NCBI GenBank assembly: GCA_028554755.1
Contig: JAPTOF010000019.1
Span: forward strand, 1,250,001-1,314,000
Direction: 5' to 3'
DNA: 64,000 nucleotides
Source of the DNA: Cordia subcordata
Taxonomy: Eukaryota > Streptophyta > Magnoliopsida > Boraginales > Cordiaceae
The translations under genes were made by a program, and so were the position numbers. A model generated the notes under the pieces. That model searched no databases and was not told the origin of the DNA. It saw nothing but the letters and a program-made list of their open reading frames with translations. Shown here one piece after another: positions 10,701 through 23,250 of the stretch (its first letter is position 1; each line of letters opens with the position of its first letter).

Positions 10701-13700
10701 AAATCCCAAACAAGGCGATACTTCAATATGGACCTTTCTTTTTACTTGAAAAATGCTGTATGTGCTATTCTCAGAAGTAAATAAATAAAAGGGCTTGTCC
10801 ATTGACTAGATTCATTTCTTACCTCATCCAACTTTTTTGACCTATATACAAATTTTCAATTGCTATTTTTGGGTTTCCTACCTGCATGAAGTTAAAGGTG
10901 TCTCACTTTTAATGGTCAAAATTTATGAACTCATAAGATATAATGTGTTAGTTAGATCTAAGCAAAGAGTACATGCATGTTACATTAGCATTTGTACTTG
11001 CTGTTAGTTAGAGTTGACAGGTAGTGGAGAGCTGTAACAGAATTAGTTAGGTAACAGCTCATCAACCTGTGTAAATATCTACCTGTACCTATTATCAGAT
11101 GAATGAATGAAATGAAAACACTTCTCAAAATTCTCTCTTCTCTTCATGAACCTTGTGTGAGCTAAACAAAGTATGTATTTATTCTGAATCTCTATGTTTA
11201 AGAATTTCACAATGATCTCAGTGGCCTCCCGTTGTTAGTTTGCCTCCAGAATAAGCGCAAATCATTCCATTCTGACAGGGTGCCATGCACTTCAAATCTT
11301 AAAAACTTCTTTGGGTGATGGTGCAGCGCAAGTTTAATATTCCCTCCGTCCAACAAAGATAGATGTACTTGCGTTCTCACACAGTTTAAGAAAAAGGCTT
11401 AATATAGTTAAAATGATAAGTTTTGATTAGTATTTTCCTAATATGCTGCTCATTACTAACTCTGACTACAATCAGTTAATAGGAATGTATATTGATAAGA
11501 ATACACATTAAATAGGGGCATATAAGTAATACAGTCAGTTAACTGCCCATTCAAAAAAGGAAATGGGTCTACCATTTGGGACGACCGAAAAAGGATTAGG
11601 AGTCTATCTTTGTTGGACATAGGGAGTAAATAATTTCATCTATATTTACATCTCCTCAACTTTGTCCGACCACCCTTGGCTACTAAATATGCTGCGTCTT
11701 CTCTGCTCTTTCTCCTCTAAAATTTTGCTGATTATTTCTGTCTGCCCATGTTTTCACAAAACTCATGCATTAGATGCATGTTTTCTGAAAAATGTATAGT
11801 TTTCTATTTGCATAATGTTGTGCATACATCTCATGCTGTGCTCCTTAATTTGCTAGAATGGCTATCAAAGAAGTTGGATTGTCTGATGCTGTGTTAGATC
11901 TGTTGGCTGAGTGCCTATCTAGAAAAGCTTGTGAAGTCAAGGTACTGAAGTCTGCGTTAATTACTATCTATTAACTCTAATATGCATCTTCACTTAAATT
12001 TACTACCTAACAAAAACTGGTCACAGTGTAATACTTTGGTCCAGCTCTTTCCCATTTGTTTTTTGCTTGCTTTACAGAGATAAACCACCATCAAACATTT
12101 TATACAGGCAAGATATGAAGATCTTATCAAAGAAGAGACTTCTTCAAGTACTAAGTATGGGAATACTGAGGGAACCTTAAGTTTGTATCTGGACAAGAAT
12201 CTTGAAGCAGCTTTGGATTCATTTGACAATTTGTTCTGTCGTCGATGTTATGTAAGGATCACATGTTTCATCTTCCTTTCCTTGATATTAGTTTATTCTC
12301 GCTTTCTGTAGACTACATTTCTTAAATTGCTTCTGACAAATATGATATCCTCTGTTTTTGTCTTTTTATTCTTTATTTATTTACTTTTTGGTGCTGGCAG
12401 GTTTTTGATTGTAAATTGCATGGATGTTCACAGGATCTTATCTTTCCTGTAAGCTAACCATATTCCCTTGGAGAAGTGATTGTGGAATTCGAGGAGATGC
12501 TTACTTTGACCTTAATTTTGATTAGGCTGAAAAACAACTTCAGTGGCGCTTACCAGATGTAGAAAAGGAACCATGTGGCCCTAACTGCTATAAACTGGTA
12601 TTATGCTTTCGTATTTATATATTTCTTTGTCTGTTTTGTTATTTTTAGTAATTCATGCTCAAGATTATGATAAGGCTGTTTACTCCTCAGTCATTTTATA
12701 CATTAACAGTGAGTCCTGTGTTTCTGAAGAAAAATATATAATTTCTTCTGTGTTAGAGTTGTATGCCCTTCTGAAACAAGTAATCAGTCGCATATTGAAG
12801 GAAACAAAGTGGAGAAGAATCAGTTTAGCTGAACTTAATATGATTGGAAATCCTTTATCAGAAAAGTTACAGGAAATCTAAAGAGAAACAATTTATCCCC
12901 AAGCCCCTGAATTTTTCATAACTGAAGTATTGATATCAGAATTTCAGAAAAATATGACATAGATTAGCATGCCAGGGAGTAGAAATTTTGAGAAGTTGTC
13001 ACATAGGCGAGCATGCCAGGGAGACACATTTTAGACAAGTTTAGAGAAGCTATGGAAAAGAGTGTGGGGTTATTTGTGGAATTGGAATGTGATTGTTGAA
13101 CTGGGACTCTAGATGTTCTGGAAATAAATTGTTCTTAGAAAAGGAAATATAAAATGAAATAGAAGGATATATGGGTCAGCTCCTGGTTCAACTCCTCTGC
13201 TTTTTCTAAATAATATATGATTAGCTGGAACTTTCTCCTTTTTCAGTTTGCATCTTAGCCATAACTTTTCACCAGAATCTTAATACACTTCAGGCCCTGA
13301 AGTCAGAAAGTTATGCAATGGCTAGCTCTCCTGGACGGGCTAACTTTGAAAGAAAATCTACCCTGCCTTCTGAGGATCTTGCTACAGAGATGCCAAGGAA
13401 GAATACACGACAGCGGTCAAAGTCTTCCCAAAGTGAAAGTGCTTCGTCACATGCAAAAAACATATCTGAAAGCAGCGATTCTGAAAGTAGGCCTGTTACT
13501 GATATTACTTCTACTGGCCATTCTTCATCACCTCCTAAAAGTAAAGTCATGGGTAAAGTTGGGAATAACAAAAGAAACATCCAGCGGATAGCTGAGCATG
13601 TTCTGGTTGCCATGAGGAAAAGACAGAAGAAAATGGCAGCTTCTGATTCAGATTCCACTGCAAGTGAGAGTCTAGTTCAAAAAGATTGTAATCTTCGTCC

Positions 13701-16700
13701 TAATCCTCAGAAAGAAACTGAAGATGTGAGTTCTTCACAGAAGGTGAAATCTCCAAGTGCTAGAAGGTCTAGGAGGAAAGAATCTCCAGCCAGGGACTAT
13801 GTGGACTCCTTGCAGGTTGAGGCTCCCAGTTGCCTAGTCAACGAGGTTATAAGTGACCTGCTCCCGCCTAGTAATGATGACACCTTAAGAAAAGAAGAGT
13901 TTGTTGGGCAGAGCGTATGTAAACAAGAAGTTAATGATGATAGAACCTGGAAACCAATAGAGAAGGCACTCTATGATAAGGGTTTAGAGATATTTGGCAG
14001 GAGCAGGTTTGTAATGCTGAATTAATCTTACTTCTAATTGAGATCTTATACCATCCAACATTTCCACTAAGACTGGTATTTGAACACTTTAATCTCTTTA
14101 GTAATGCTCCATTTCTTTCCATAAGTTGAGGGATATATCATTGGCACATTCTTCTGAAGCGGCACTGATAATTCCAGAGCAAGGTCCTGAAAATTGTAAC
14201 TTATTGATTGCATTAGGATACTAAAAGTACACAAACAGCCATATTTTGGCTCCTTTTCATCAGCTCAGATGATGCCTGAGAACAGCTTCAAATCGAGGTC
14301 TTGCAGAAACCCTTGCTGAGCTTGTCTACTTTCTGGTTATTATAGATTGATAGATCACCTTGTTATGTTACGTGTAGGCGTTGTCCTTCCATGACCCCAC
14401 CCTCTCCTTTTCCATTTGACTTGCTCCTTGCATATTCATTTTTCTTATTGAAATGGTGGGGTGGGTCAAAGTATTTTGAGTTTTCTATGTTTTTATCCGG
14501 AAGCCATGTCTTTACCCACTAGTTGAACTCCCTGATTAATTATGTGTCTCCTGTTGAATGTCACCCTCTTATCTTTTACTGTCTGGTTTGATTTGATACG
14601 CAATATGGGGCTTGTTCTATTATATGCAGCTGTTTGATTGCTAGAAATCTGTTGAATGGTTTGAGGACGTGCTTGGAGGTCTTCCAACACATTAATCTCT
14701 CTGAGAATAAATTATTTTTGCAAAAGGGTGATGGAGCTTTTGCTGAAGGCTGCCCCAAGGGTGATGGTATAGGAACTATGGTTAGTATTTTTTCTTCTTT
14801 GCCTGTTATCGCATTACAGTTTATGTTTTCTTATACTTATTTACCTTGTATTCAAAGCTGTTTTTGACCCTAAAATAAGAAAAAGAGAAAAGGAAAAAGA
14901 TACTGACTTGTATTCTGAATATATGTTAGGGTAAAATGGCACGAAGAAGATCAAGATTTTTACGTAGGAAAGGTAGAGTTCGCCGCTTAAAGTATTCATG
15001 GAAGTCTGCTGGATACAATTCAATGAGAAAGCGCATTTCTGAGAAGGATCAACCTTGTCGGCAGTATAATCCATGTGGCTGTCAAACGGCTTGTGGAAAG
15101 GAATGTCCATGTGTTGTTAATGGGACTTGTTGTGAAAAATATTGCGGGTGAGCCATTTTTGCTTCCTAGTGACCATATAGGATATTTTTTGACTTCAACC
15201 CAAAGTTCGCACTTTAAAATTAAAGATGTTATGCCTATCTTTCTTGTTTCTAGTTGTCTTGGATAAACATTGTTATCGGAGCCATTTCATCATACATATG
15301 TTTCTGTTGATTTGCTTTTTTATGTTCATGATGCAGATGCCCGAAGAGTTGCAAGAACAGATTTAGAGGCTGTCACTGTGCCAAAAGTCAGTGTCGAAGT
15401 CGTCAATGCCCTTGCTTTGCTGCAGATAGAGAATGTGATCCTGATGTCTGCCGAAATTGCTGGATCAGGTAGGTCTTACCATTAATTTGGTGTTTTATTA
15501 TGGCTGGGATTATTATACACTGAATTTCTTGAGAAAATATTTCAGTCACATTGGCATGTTTACCACCCTTTAAAATGGAAAAATGTTAACTTATTACTTC
15601 CATTCTCATTCATGACATGTTGTAACTTTTTGCGATGGCTGCAGAGTCTAGTGATAAGAGTGTTCACCTGCATCATAATGGTCCTAGAGTTGAATCTCAT
15701 CTTCTTCCATCTTGTAATTGAAACAGAATATTTGATGGGAATTGATCACAGTTTTCAAAGATTGCCTAGTTTCTTTTCCTTTTCTTTCTTTCTTTCTTTC
15801 TTTTTTTTTCGGAGAGCATTTTATGAGATACCTATGCATGCGCAAAGAAATACGTGGCTAAATCAAATATTGTTTTCTGTCGGTTCCTGAAATTTTTTTC
15901 TGCTGATCTTATTTAATTTGTCAGCATCATTTCCTTGTTACTTTTCATGGTGGCCTAATGCAATAAATACTGTCTGACTTGGCTTGCAGTTGTGGTGATG
16001 GTACTCTTGGGATTCCTTCTCAACGAGGTGATAATTATGAATGCAGGAATATGAAGCTACTTCTCAAACAACAACAGAGGGTAAGTACGGCTACTGTTTG
16101 GGGAAGAAATCTGTGAATGTACACGAGTGCATTTTTCATTTAGTGATACTTGTTGCTTAACCTCCCTCGATATTTTAGCTTCTTACATGTAGATTTGAAT
16201 AGTTATTCTCTATAAAGAGATAATACTAGGGGAGCATAGAGATGCTATTCAATTTCATTCCCAATATTGTAGTTTTTGAATATGGCCTTTGACCATGATA
16301 CCAGGAATTATTTACTTTATGCTATGTGATCGAGCGTGGCTTTTCCTGAGCAGGCATATAGGAAAGTTGTGGGGATGTGGGAGGGGAACAGTGTCTCTGT
16401 TGCGACTTGGCCAGCTTTCACTTCTTTGACACAATAGGGGGATGCCAGTTTAGAATTTTGCAATCTGGTGCGAGGGCTTAGCCAGGTTTTAGAATTATGG
16501 CATCTGGCGCTAGGAAGTGTAACCAGGTTTTAGAATTTTGGCATCTGGTGCAAGGAAGCCTAACTCTAATCTCTCCATGGTTTAGGATGAAGGAAAGCCT
16601 GAAGACACTTTTTTGGGTCCAATGTGCAACGGGCCATTTTCTTTTTCTTTTCTTTCGGGCTATTTAGATTTTAGCTATTCTGGAAACAAAATCAACACGT

Positions 16701-18758
16701 CCAATGTCTTTATTTTGTTGTTGTTGTTGTTCTCCCCCCCCCTCCCCCCCTCCCCCCCCTTCTATTTTGCAGATCAGGGAATGCATGATAAGATTTATTC
16801 TTTAGTAAAGGATAAGTTTTGCCATGTAGTTTTGGGAGTCAGTATCTTTCAATCTACTATATGAAACTATCAGATATCAGACATATGCAGAATAAATGCA
16901 TATTCAATATAATATATTGAGTACAATAATTAAATATTGTTTATTTTATTGCTAGCTGTCGAAGCACATATGCACCGCATGTGCAGAATCCTTCCATTGT
17001 ATTCTTCAAGCATGACACCTCTAACAACTCTAATGAGAGGAGAAGAGTCAACAAAAAAATAGCTTTTGATAAGCACATGCATCTGAGGCAAATTACTAAT
17101 TGATGAGGAACTGGAATTCTGAACTCTAGACATGCCACTTTTTGATAAAAGTGCGGAAAGTAAATGTTTATGCCATAACATAAAGGTTAAGAAGGATTTA
17201 ATTGGCAGTTAAGGTAGCATAGTGTGGAACATTGACTAGGAAAAGGGAGCTACTATTTCTTTTACTGAAGTATTACCCTCTGTTCATGTCCGCAATTCTC
17301 AATTCTCCTTTTCAGTTTCATCTACCATTCCCAAATAAACAAAGAAAACACAATTATCACCCATTTGTCAATGTCTGATATCATACTAGTCGTTGGTGAA
17401 GCATAGTATGGCAGCGGGGACTTCATGCATCCATCTGTTTTGAGCATAACTCTTTGAACATTATCTAGATTGACAGCATAACTAGTGGGTTTCATGAAAT
17501 TAACTGCCTTAGGCATAATTGTTTGAACTTGGTTTTCTATTTCTAGAAGTACACTTAACCTCAAGTGTATTATTACTTGGAGCTGGAAAGAGAATATTAA
17601 AGGCAATTTGGGGTTTGGTCTTGAAACTGTAACATATGACTGTCAAGTGAGTTTCTCTTTACTACAGTGATGGATAATGAATAACAGATAAATACTAGGA
17701 ATCACTATTTCTTGTTTTGATTTTTCTCAAGCCAGCTTTTGGTTTTTGTTTTCTGAAAAAATAGAAAGAAAAGAAAAATAAGGGAAACATGGCTTTCTAT
17801 TCTGATAACATTAGGAAAGCATGTGGCGAGTTTCCTTAGTTGGCCCATGGTAGCTTATCAAAGTATTACATTCAATTAATGTTCTCCTAATTGCTTTAGC
17901 CAATATTTGGTGTTGGACAAGTTTTTATTATCATTGTTTGGTGACAGGTATTACTTGGGAGATCTGATGTTTCTGGCTGGGGAGCTTTCTTGAAGGTAGT
18001 ATCCTATATAGTGATGTTTGGCTTTGATTTTTGTCCTTGTGCTTGGTTTGCACTCAACTTTAGCCATAAACTTCAGAATAACGTGGGCAAGCATGAATAT
18101 CTCGGGGAATACACTGGTGAATTAATCTCACATCGTGAAGCTGATAAGCGTGGCAAGATCTATGATCGTGAAAATTCTTCATTTCTCTTCAATCTAAATG
18201 ATCAGGTATGATTTGCCATATGATCTACTTTTTGGACAGCATTCAAATTATCAACACAGGTTCCTGCTCATGCCCTACCCCTTCCCCTCTCCCCCAAGCC
18301 AAGTGAAAGAGGAGAGAATAAAATGGCAAAAGGAACTGAAAAAAAGTTGAAAATAAAAGAAAAATAATAAAAAAGGCTTGGATTTGAGCGTGTGCTCTAT
18401 TGCAGTATGTGCTTGATGCTTACCGCAAAGGGGATAAATTGAAGTTTGCCAACCATTCGCCTGATCCAAATTGCTACGCGAAGGTAATTGTGAGGACTAT
18501 TGAGATAGTTATGAGTATATGTATTTGTGAATTTCAAGTCATACACAGTGAGATGTTTCTTGGCAGGTCATTATGGTGGCTGGAGATCACAGGGTAGGAA
18601 TATTTGCTAAAGAACGAATTTGTGCTGGAGAGGAACTCTTTTATGATTACAGATATGAGCCGGACAGAGCTCCCGCCTGGGCAAAAAAGCCTGAAGCATC
18701 TGGCACTAAGAAAGATGACGCTGCGGCTTCAAGTGGTCGTGCGAGGAAGCACACATGA
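7753..18758 (+). CDS. CLF: Histone H3K27 methyltransferase CURLY LEAF (PRC2 catalytic subunit), 17 exons
   Basis: Coding exons: 7753-7815, 8776-8877, 8995-9320, 9974-10135, 11857-11941, 12108-12251, 12401-12448, 12526-12597, 13294-14006, 14630-14780, 14930-15147, 15337-15468, 15990-16080, 17948-17995, 18077-18205, 18406-18483, 18567-18758. All joins keep phase and give 917 aa; Arabidopsis CLF is about 900. Domains: an acidic stretch (CSDSEEE, about 191-210), a Cys-rich C5 segment (about 285-331), a Ser-rich basic linker, a SANT-like region (about 552-600), the CXC pre-SET Cys cluster (665-738), then a SET domain with the NHS cofactor motif (844-846) and a YDY motif (880-882). Family knowledge: it adds methyl groups to H3K27 in the nucleus and keeps developmental genes silent. 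The start MSPSKAS, the post-SANT part and the Pro-Ala-Trp-Ala-Lys-Lys tail favour CLF over its paralogue SWINGER. Introns 4 and 13 carry repeats. Confidence 0.95.
10946..11168. mobile_element. Possible Copia-type LTR fragment in CLF intron 4
   Basis: Starts TGTTAGTTAG, contains TGTAACAGAATTAGTTAGG and a purine-rich ATGAATGAAATGAAAAC stretch, and ends near CTAAACA. This composition is common in plant Copia LTRs, but I find no matching flanking duplication and no internal retroelement sequence. Either it is a truncated solo LTR or the resemblance is accidental. Confidence 0.35.
11340..11626. mobile_element. Stowaway-type MITE in CLF intron 4
   Basis: 287 bp. Left end TTCCCTCCGTCCAACAAAG; right end in reverse complement CTCCCTATGTCCAACAAAG, both followed by ATAG. 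The CTCCCTCCGT-type terminus and flanking TA dinucleotides (11338-11339 and 11627-11628) are the signature of Tc1/mariner-derived Stowaway elements. It carries no ORF and sits well inside the intron. Confidence 0.8.
16444..16563. repeat. Three tandem copies of a ~40-bp unit in CLF intron 13
   Basis: Units at about 16444-16480, 16481-16521 and 16522-16563 share the core CCAGGTTTTAGAATT followed by GGCATCTGGTGC, with a few substitutions. The first copy is slightly shorter. They lie between exons 13 and 14. Confidence 0.8.
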
Positions 18759-19330
18759 GTAGACCTCAACTTCCTTCTTGAACACACATTTTGGCATTCT
18801 TTTCTTTCCAGATAGAAACATCATTCTCAACTTCATTCAAGTCATTTGTTGCTGGGGAATCCTCATGCAGGCATTTCAATTATCCATCAAGGAATTTCAT
18901 TTTTGAATTTGCCTGACTCAATGCTGAGTGCTTCACCAAAGCGGGGGTATAGATTACAAGCGTAGGGTCACTCCTATCAAATTAAACTATTACATCTTCT
19001 ACAATTGTAGTAGAGCAGATACAATGCTCTATTTATTTATTGAATTATTTGTTCATTATTTTGTTGGGAGTTTCACATCATTGAAAGAAGTGGAAATTAA
19101 CTGAAAGAATTTTAATGCTACCTTTGACTGACAACTTATGAAGTTCCCATTGCCCCCAAATTATAATTACTCAAGATTTGTGCTTGCTTTTATTTTATGC
19201 TGTGAAAAAGACCTTTTTCTTTCCCATTAAGGTTTACGGTATATGTGATTCTTCGCCAACCAACTGAAAACATACACTCGCAAATGTGTGCTGAATAAAT
19301 GCTATGAGGAAATTGATAAGTATTAGAAAT
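18759..19330 (+). other. CLF 3' untranslated / downstream region
   Basis: No ORF of note. An AATAAA at 19294-19299 is a possible distal polyadenylation signal, and T-rich, AT-rich stretches near 19020-19060 could serve a more proximal site. The region ends at the SINE target-site duplication. Confidence 0.4.
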
Positions 19331-19344
19331 AGAAATAGAAAGAT

Positions 19345-19620
19345 TCGCCCCGAGAGGCATAGGTGAGTTGGTAAGTGGTCAGGTGATTGGGATGGAAACA
19401 CTCCGACAACGCGGGTTCGAATCCGTGTAGTGGCAGTTTCTTGTTGAAATATTGTGAAATTTATCTTTAGGTTCGTGACCGTTGGTCCTCGTGAAATTTA
19501 TTCTTGTTCGTGACCGTTGTGGTCTACTCAGATATTCCTCGATTTATAACCCACCCACACGACTTCAGCGCGGTGGGAAAGGGTTTCGTTTTCGGACTAA
19601 TTCTTAAAAAAAAAAAAAAA
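19345..19620 (+). mobile_element. tRNA-derived SINE with intact 14-bp target-site duplication
   Basis: The body starts just after AGAAATAGAAAGAT (19331-19344) and ends in an A run that is followed by the same 14 bases (19621-19634). It holds an A-box-like TAGGTGAGTTGG (19360-19371) and a perfect B box GGTTCGAATCC (19414-19424), the internal RNA polymerase III promoter of a tRNA head, followed by a tRNA-unrelated body of about 180 bases and the poly-A tail. It lies between CLF and the PLC-X gene, in the same orientation as both. Confidence 0.88.
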
Positions 19621-19699
19621 AGAAATAGAAAGATCCATTAATATGAATGAAGAAGAAATATGTGTCCCACCACGTGAGATGCAGTCAAAAGTAACACCT

Positions 19700-20430
19700 A
19701 ACCCCCCCCCCCCCCATCTTATCTTTTAACAAAAGCAAATTTGTTAGTTATAAGCATGACATTGTACATAGATATTTTAGGACGATGTTTCTTGTCAGCA
19801 TAACCACGAGGTGAAGGCCAGATGATTTATTTCTCCAATGACACATTTATTTAACTCGATTTACCAATTTAAACTTCAAAATATTTAATTTAATAATTGT
19901 GAATTATTTAAGTTATATGTTAGTATAATTTGATGGATATATCTTTCAAGGAGTTCTTGGTGCATGAACAGTGTGTGTTTGCGTGCTTGCAATCAATTGA
20001 ATGCTTCGTCGTGAACTGAGAAGAGCAAAAAGGCATCATCTTTGAAAAAGAAGAAAAAGAAATCATTATGCCAACAACATTCCTCGGTCCTGACAAAGAA
20101 AAAAAAACATTCATGCCTTAGAAACACCCAAGAAAATAAAGATAAAAAGAAAAATGAAGTTATTATTGATATTATAAAAGTAAAGCCCGCGAGTGGAACA
20201 CAAAAAGTGGCACCTTCTGGTGTGTCATGTGTTTGTCTCCATTCTCTCTCCTCTCTCTCTCTCTCTCTCCAATCTGAGTTAAAAACAACAACTTTTGCTT
20301 TCCCTTTTCTTTTTCTTTTCTTATCTTATATTAGAAATTGCTTTGCTTTCATACAAGACAGACTCTTTCATATCTTGTTTACTCTCTGTGTGCGTCTCTC
20401 TCTGCATACACTCACTAGAAGAGTACTACT
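19700..20430 (+). promoter_or_regulatory. Presumed promoter and leader of the PLC-X gene
   Basis: Contains a poly-C run near 19702-19716, A-rich stretches near 20043-20160 and a CT-rich microsatellite at about 20241-20270, the latter typical of plant 5' leaders. No other gene is seen here. Confidence 0.4.
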
Positions 20431-21019
20431 ATGAGAAGGAAATGCAGCAGAGAGACACCTTCTCCAAATGGGTGCTTTCTCTTTTCACTGTTTCTTGTTT
20501 CATCAGTCTTCTTCCACAATTCAGCTGCTTGCTCTAATGGCAACTGCCAGGTTAGCTTCCATAATTCTCTTGAACCCATCACCGATCTTGAGCTACAGGA
20601 CCTGAGACCGGTTATTTTTGACATAGATAGTCGTGTTTCTTTGTCATGACATCACGGCTACTATTAATGATGCCTCTTTACCGCTGCATTTAGCACCACT
20701 GTGTCCTTTTCTTTCTTTTTTTTGGGGGGGGGGTTGTTCTCGAGACTCTGCCACTCAGTGGCGCTCATTTTGTTCCAATTGATTTTAGTACATGGAAAGT
20801 TTGATTCTTTTTGGAGAATTTGAGCTGAAATTTTGAATAAAAATGGCAGCTTTTGGAGTCATGTTCAACGCCTACTGATTGCGGGCCTGGTTTGTACTGT
20901 GGAAATTGCCCTGCTCTTGGGAAGACTCAACCTTTCTGTGTTCGAGGACAAGCTACAATACCAACTGCAATTGTAATCATCTTTACCTCATTAGAGTTGT
21001 ATATTCTTCCAAATTTCTT

Positions 21020-21057
<38 letters not shown>

Positions 21058-23250
21058 AGTGTTGTTATGGTGTTGATGGGGTGTATTTTTGTGGAATTAA
21101 AATGATGGATGTGGGCAGATCAATGGGTTGCCTTTTAACAAGTACACATGGATAGTGACCCACAACGCTTTTTCCATTGTTGATGCACCTTCATTGACTG
21201 GGGCACCGAGGGTCACATTCTACAATCAAGAAGATACTGTTACTAATCAATTGAGAGTATGTGATTTCCTTTTTGTCTCATTTCCTGCGTACTTCAACTT
21301 CCATTTTCATATTTATGTAAAAAAGGGCTTCTTTATCTGTGATAGATTCTATATTGATTTGTGCTTTGTTTTGTTTCACGAGTGCACTTTAGAATGGAGT
21401 AAGGGGATTGATGCTGGATATGTATGATTTCGAGAATGATATCTGGCTCTGTCACTCTTTACGTGGACAATGTTACAACTTCACCGCCTTTGTAAGCTGA
21501 ATGAACTATTTTGACGTTCATTTGCTTTGCAATGTAAGGTCATTTTCATGTCAATTTTTTTAATTATACTTGTGATGTATGTAACTCATATGTGACAGCA
21601 ACCGGCAATTAACACATTAAGAGAAGTGGAAGCATTCTTGACTCAAAATCCAACCGAGATTGTTACCATTATAATTGAGGACTATGTTCATACTCCAAAA
21701 GGGTTGACGAGGGTATTTACGGCTGCTGGCTTGGATAAATATTGGTTTCCAGTCTCCAAGATGCCCAAAAAGCGTGATGATTGGCCCACTGTGACAGATA
21801 TGATTCGTAAGAATTATCGTTTGCTAGTTTTTACTTCTGATTCTTCAAAGGAAGCGGATGAAGGGGTTGCTTATCAATGGAGGTATATGGTGGAAAACGA
21901 GCGTAAGTACTGCAATGACCATGCGGTTCTTTGCTATTTGATTTATGGTGCTTTATGCATAAACTGTACTCTATTGAATGGCTTCAGCTGGAGATGGTGG
22001 AGTGGCGCCTGGATCCTGTACCAACAGGAAGGAGTCGAAGCCGCTCAATTCAAAAAGTGCTTCTCTCTTTCTGCAGAATTACTTCCCCACAATTCCTGTT
22101 CAAAGTGAAGCTTGCAAAGAGCATTCGGCCCCTCTAGTTGACTTGGTTGGCACGTGTTTTAAAGCTGCAGGCAATGTTATGCCCAACTTTTTAGCTGTTA
22201 ACTATTACATGGTATTGAGATTTTGCACTTTCACATAGAATATAAAAACTTTGTTCATGTTACAATGCTAAGGAATCTGATTGGAGTTTATGCAGAGGAG
22301 TGATGGAGGAGGTGTTTTTGATGCCGTGGATAGAATGAATGGCCAAACTTTATGTGGGTGTAGTTCCGTCACTCAGTGCCAGGTTTGATTGCATTGCCTG
22401 GTCCCTTTTGCAAAACCAGCTCTTTTTTATTCATGGTGACTTTGATTTAATCAAATAAGTAAAAAAAAGAATCAGAAGTATATATAGGGAGCTTCGTATA
22501 TGCTATTAGTATTTTCATTTGTTGGTTGTTCTGGATGCAACGGAGTTCCAAGTGCTGCTGCATTAAAGAGGTCTGTAGTCTATCAAACATGAAATTACGT
22601 TGGTCTACCATAATGTGGAGTAACTTATCTTTATGAGGATATGAATTTTCTACCAGGTTTTAAGAGCCTAGATCTTTTTATACTATACAAAGATAACATG
22701 AATACTATCATATCTACTTCTATATCTATATCTATAACTCCCATCTTCTATGTTGTTGAATGTTGAGCACCACTGGTAGAACTTTTAGGATTTGTTTGGT
22801 TGTAGTGGAATTGCCTAGCCATGGAAGCTGTGGGCTACCACCTGATTATCTGAATCTCCAGGGAACTTAAAACTTCTTATTATGATTGTGATTCATTAGT
22901 GACTTGACACAAAAAGGCTACTATCTAATTTGGTATCAAACAACATGCTGCTGCTTAAGCATCCATCCATATAAAGTTAAGACCATGGCTAACAGCATTA
23001 TTGTGTTAAGACATTGCAAAATTTACTATATTAAATGTGCTTTGTTTTGCAGGCAGGGGCACCTAGGGGTGCCTGCAAAACTATTGCTGCATCAAACACA
23101 ACCCCGCAACTTGGTGCTGCCGGAAGTTTTTCTGGATCTGTGCAAATGACAGGATCTGCTTCAAAAATCAATTTCCCAATAATTTGGGTTCTGTGTTCAT
23201 TTTACTTCCTCAGTGGCATTTTTGTCTTGACCAGACGAGAAAATATCTGA
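20431..23250 (+). CDS. PI-PLC X-domain-containing protein (secreted/anchored), 8 exons
   Basis: Exons: 20431-20550, 20850-20972, 21119-21256, 21393-21491, 21599-21902, 21988-22211, 22296-22382, 23053-23250. All joins are in phase and give 430 aa. Residues about 14-33 form a hydrophobic signal peptide. A Cys-rich N-terminal segment precedes a PLC-X-like TIM barrel with the Thr-His-Asn motif (His96) and a second His (His148) after Gly-Val-Arg-Gly-Leu-Met-Leu-Asp. No Y or C2 domain follows, so it resembles bacterial-type PLCs and the Arabidopsis At5g67130 family rather than signalling PLCs. The last 25 residues are hydrophobic (406-424) with only five residues after, after a small-residue Ser/Gly stretch; this suggests a GPI anchor or a membrane tail. 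The substrate of this family is not established. It faces the F-box gene tail to tail. Confidence 0.9.
21027..21053. repeat. (TA)n microsatellite in PLC-X intron 2
   Basis: A run of TA dinucleotides between exons 2 and 3 of the PLC-X gene. Confidence 0.9.

Noticed and set aside
19345..19440. A functional tRNA gene
   Set aside because: The A and B boxes are there, but no cloverleaf with an anticodon arm fits; the poly-A tail and target-site duplication show it is a SINE.
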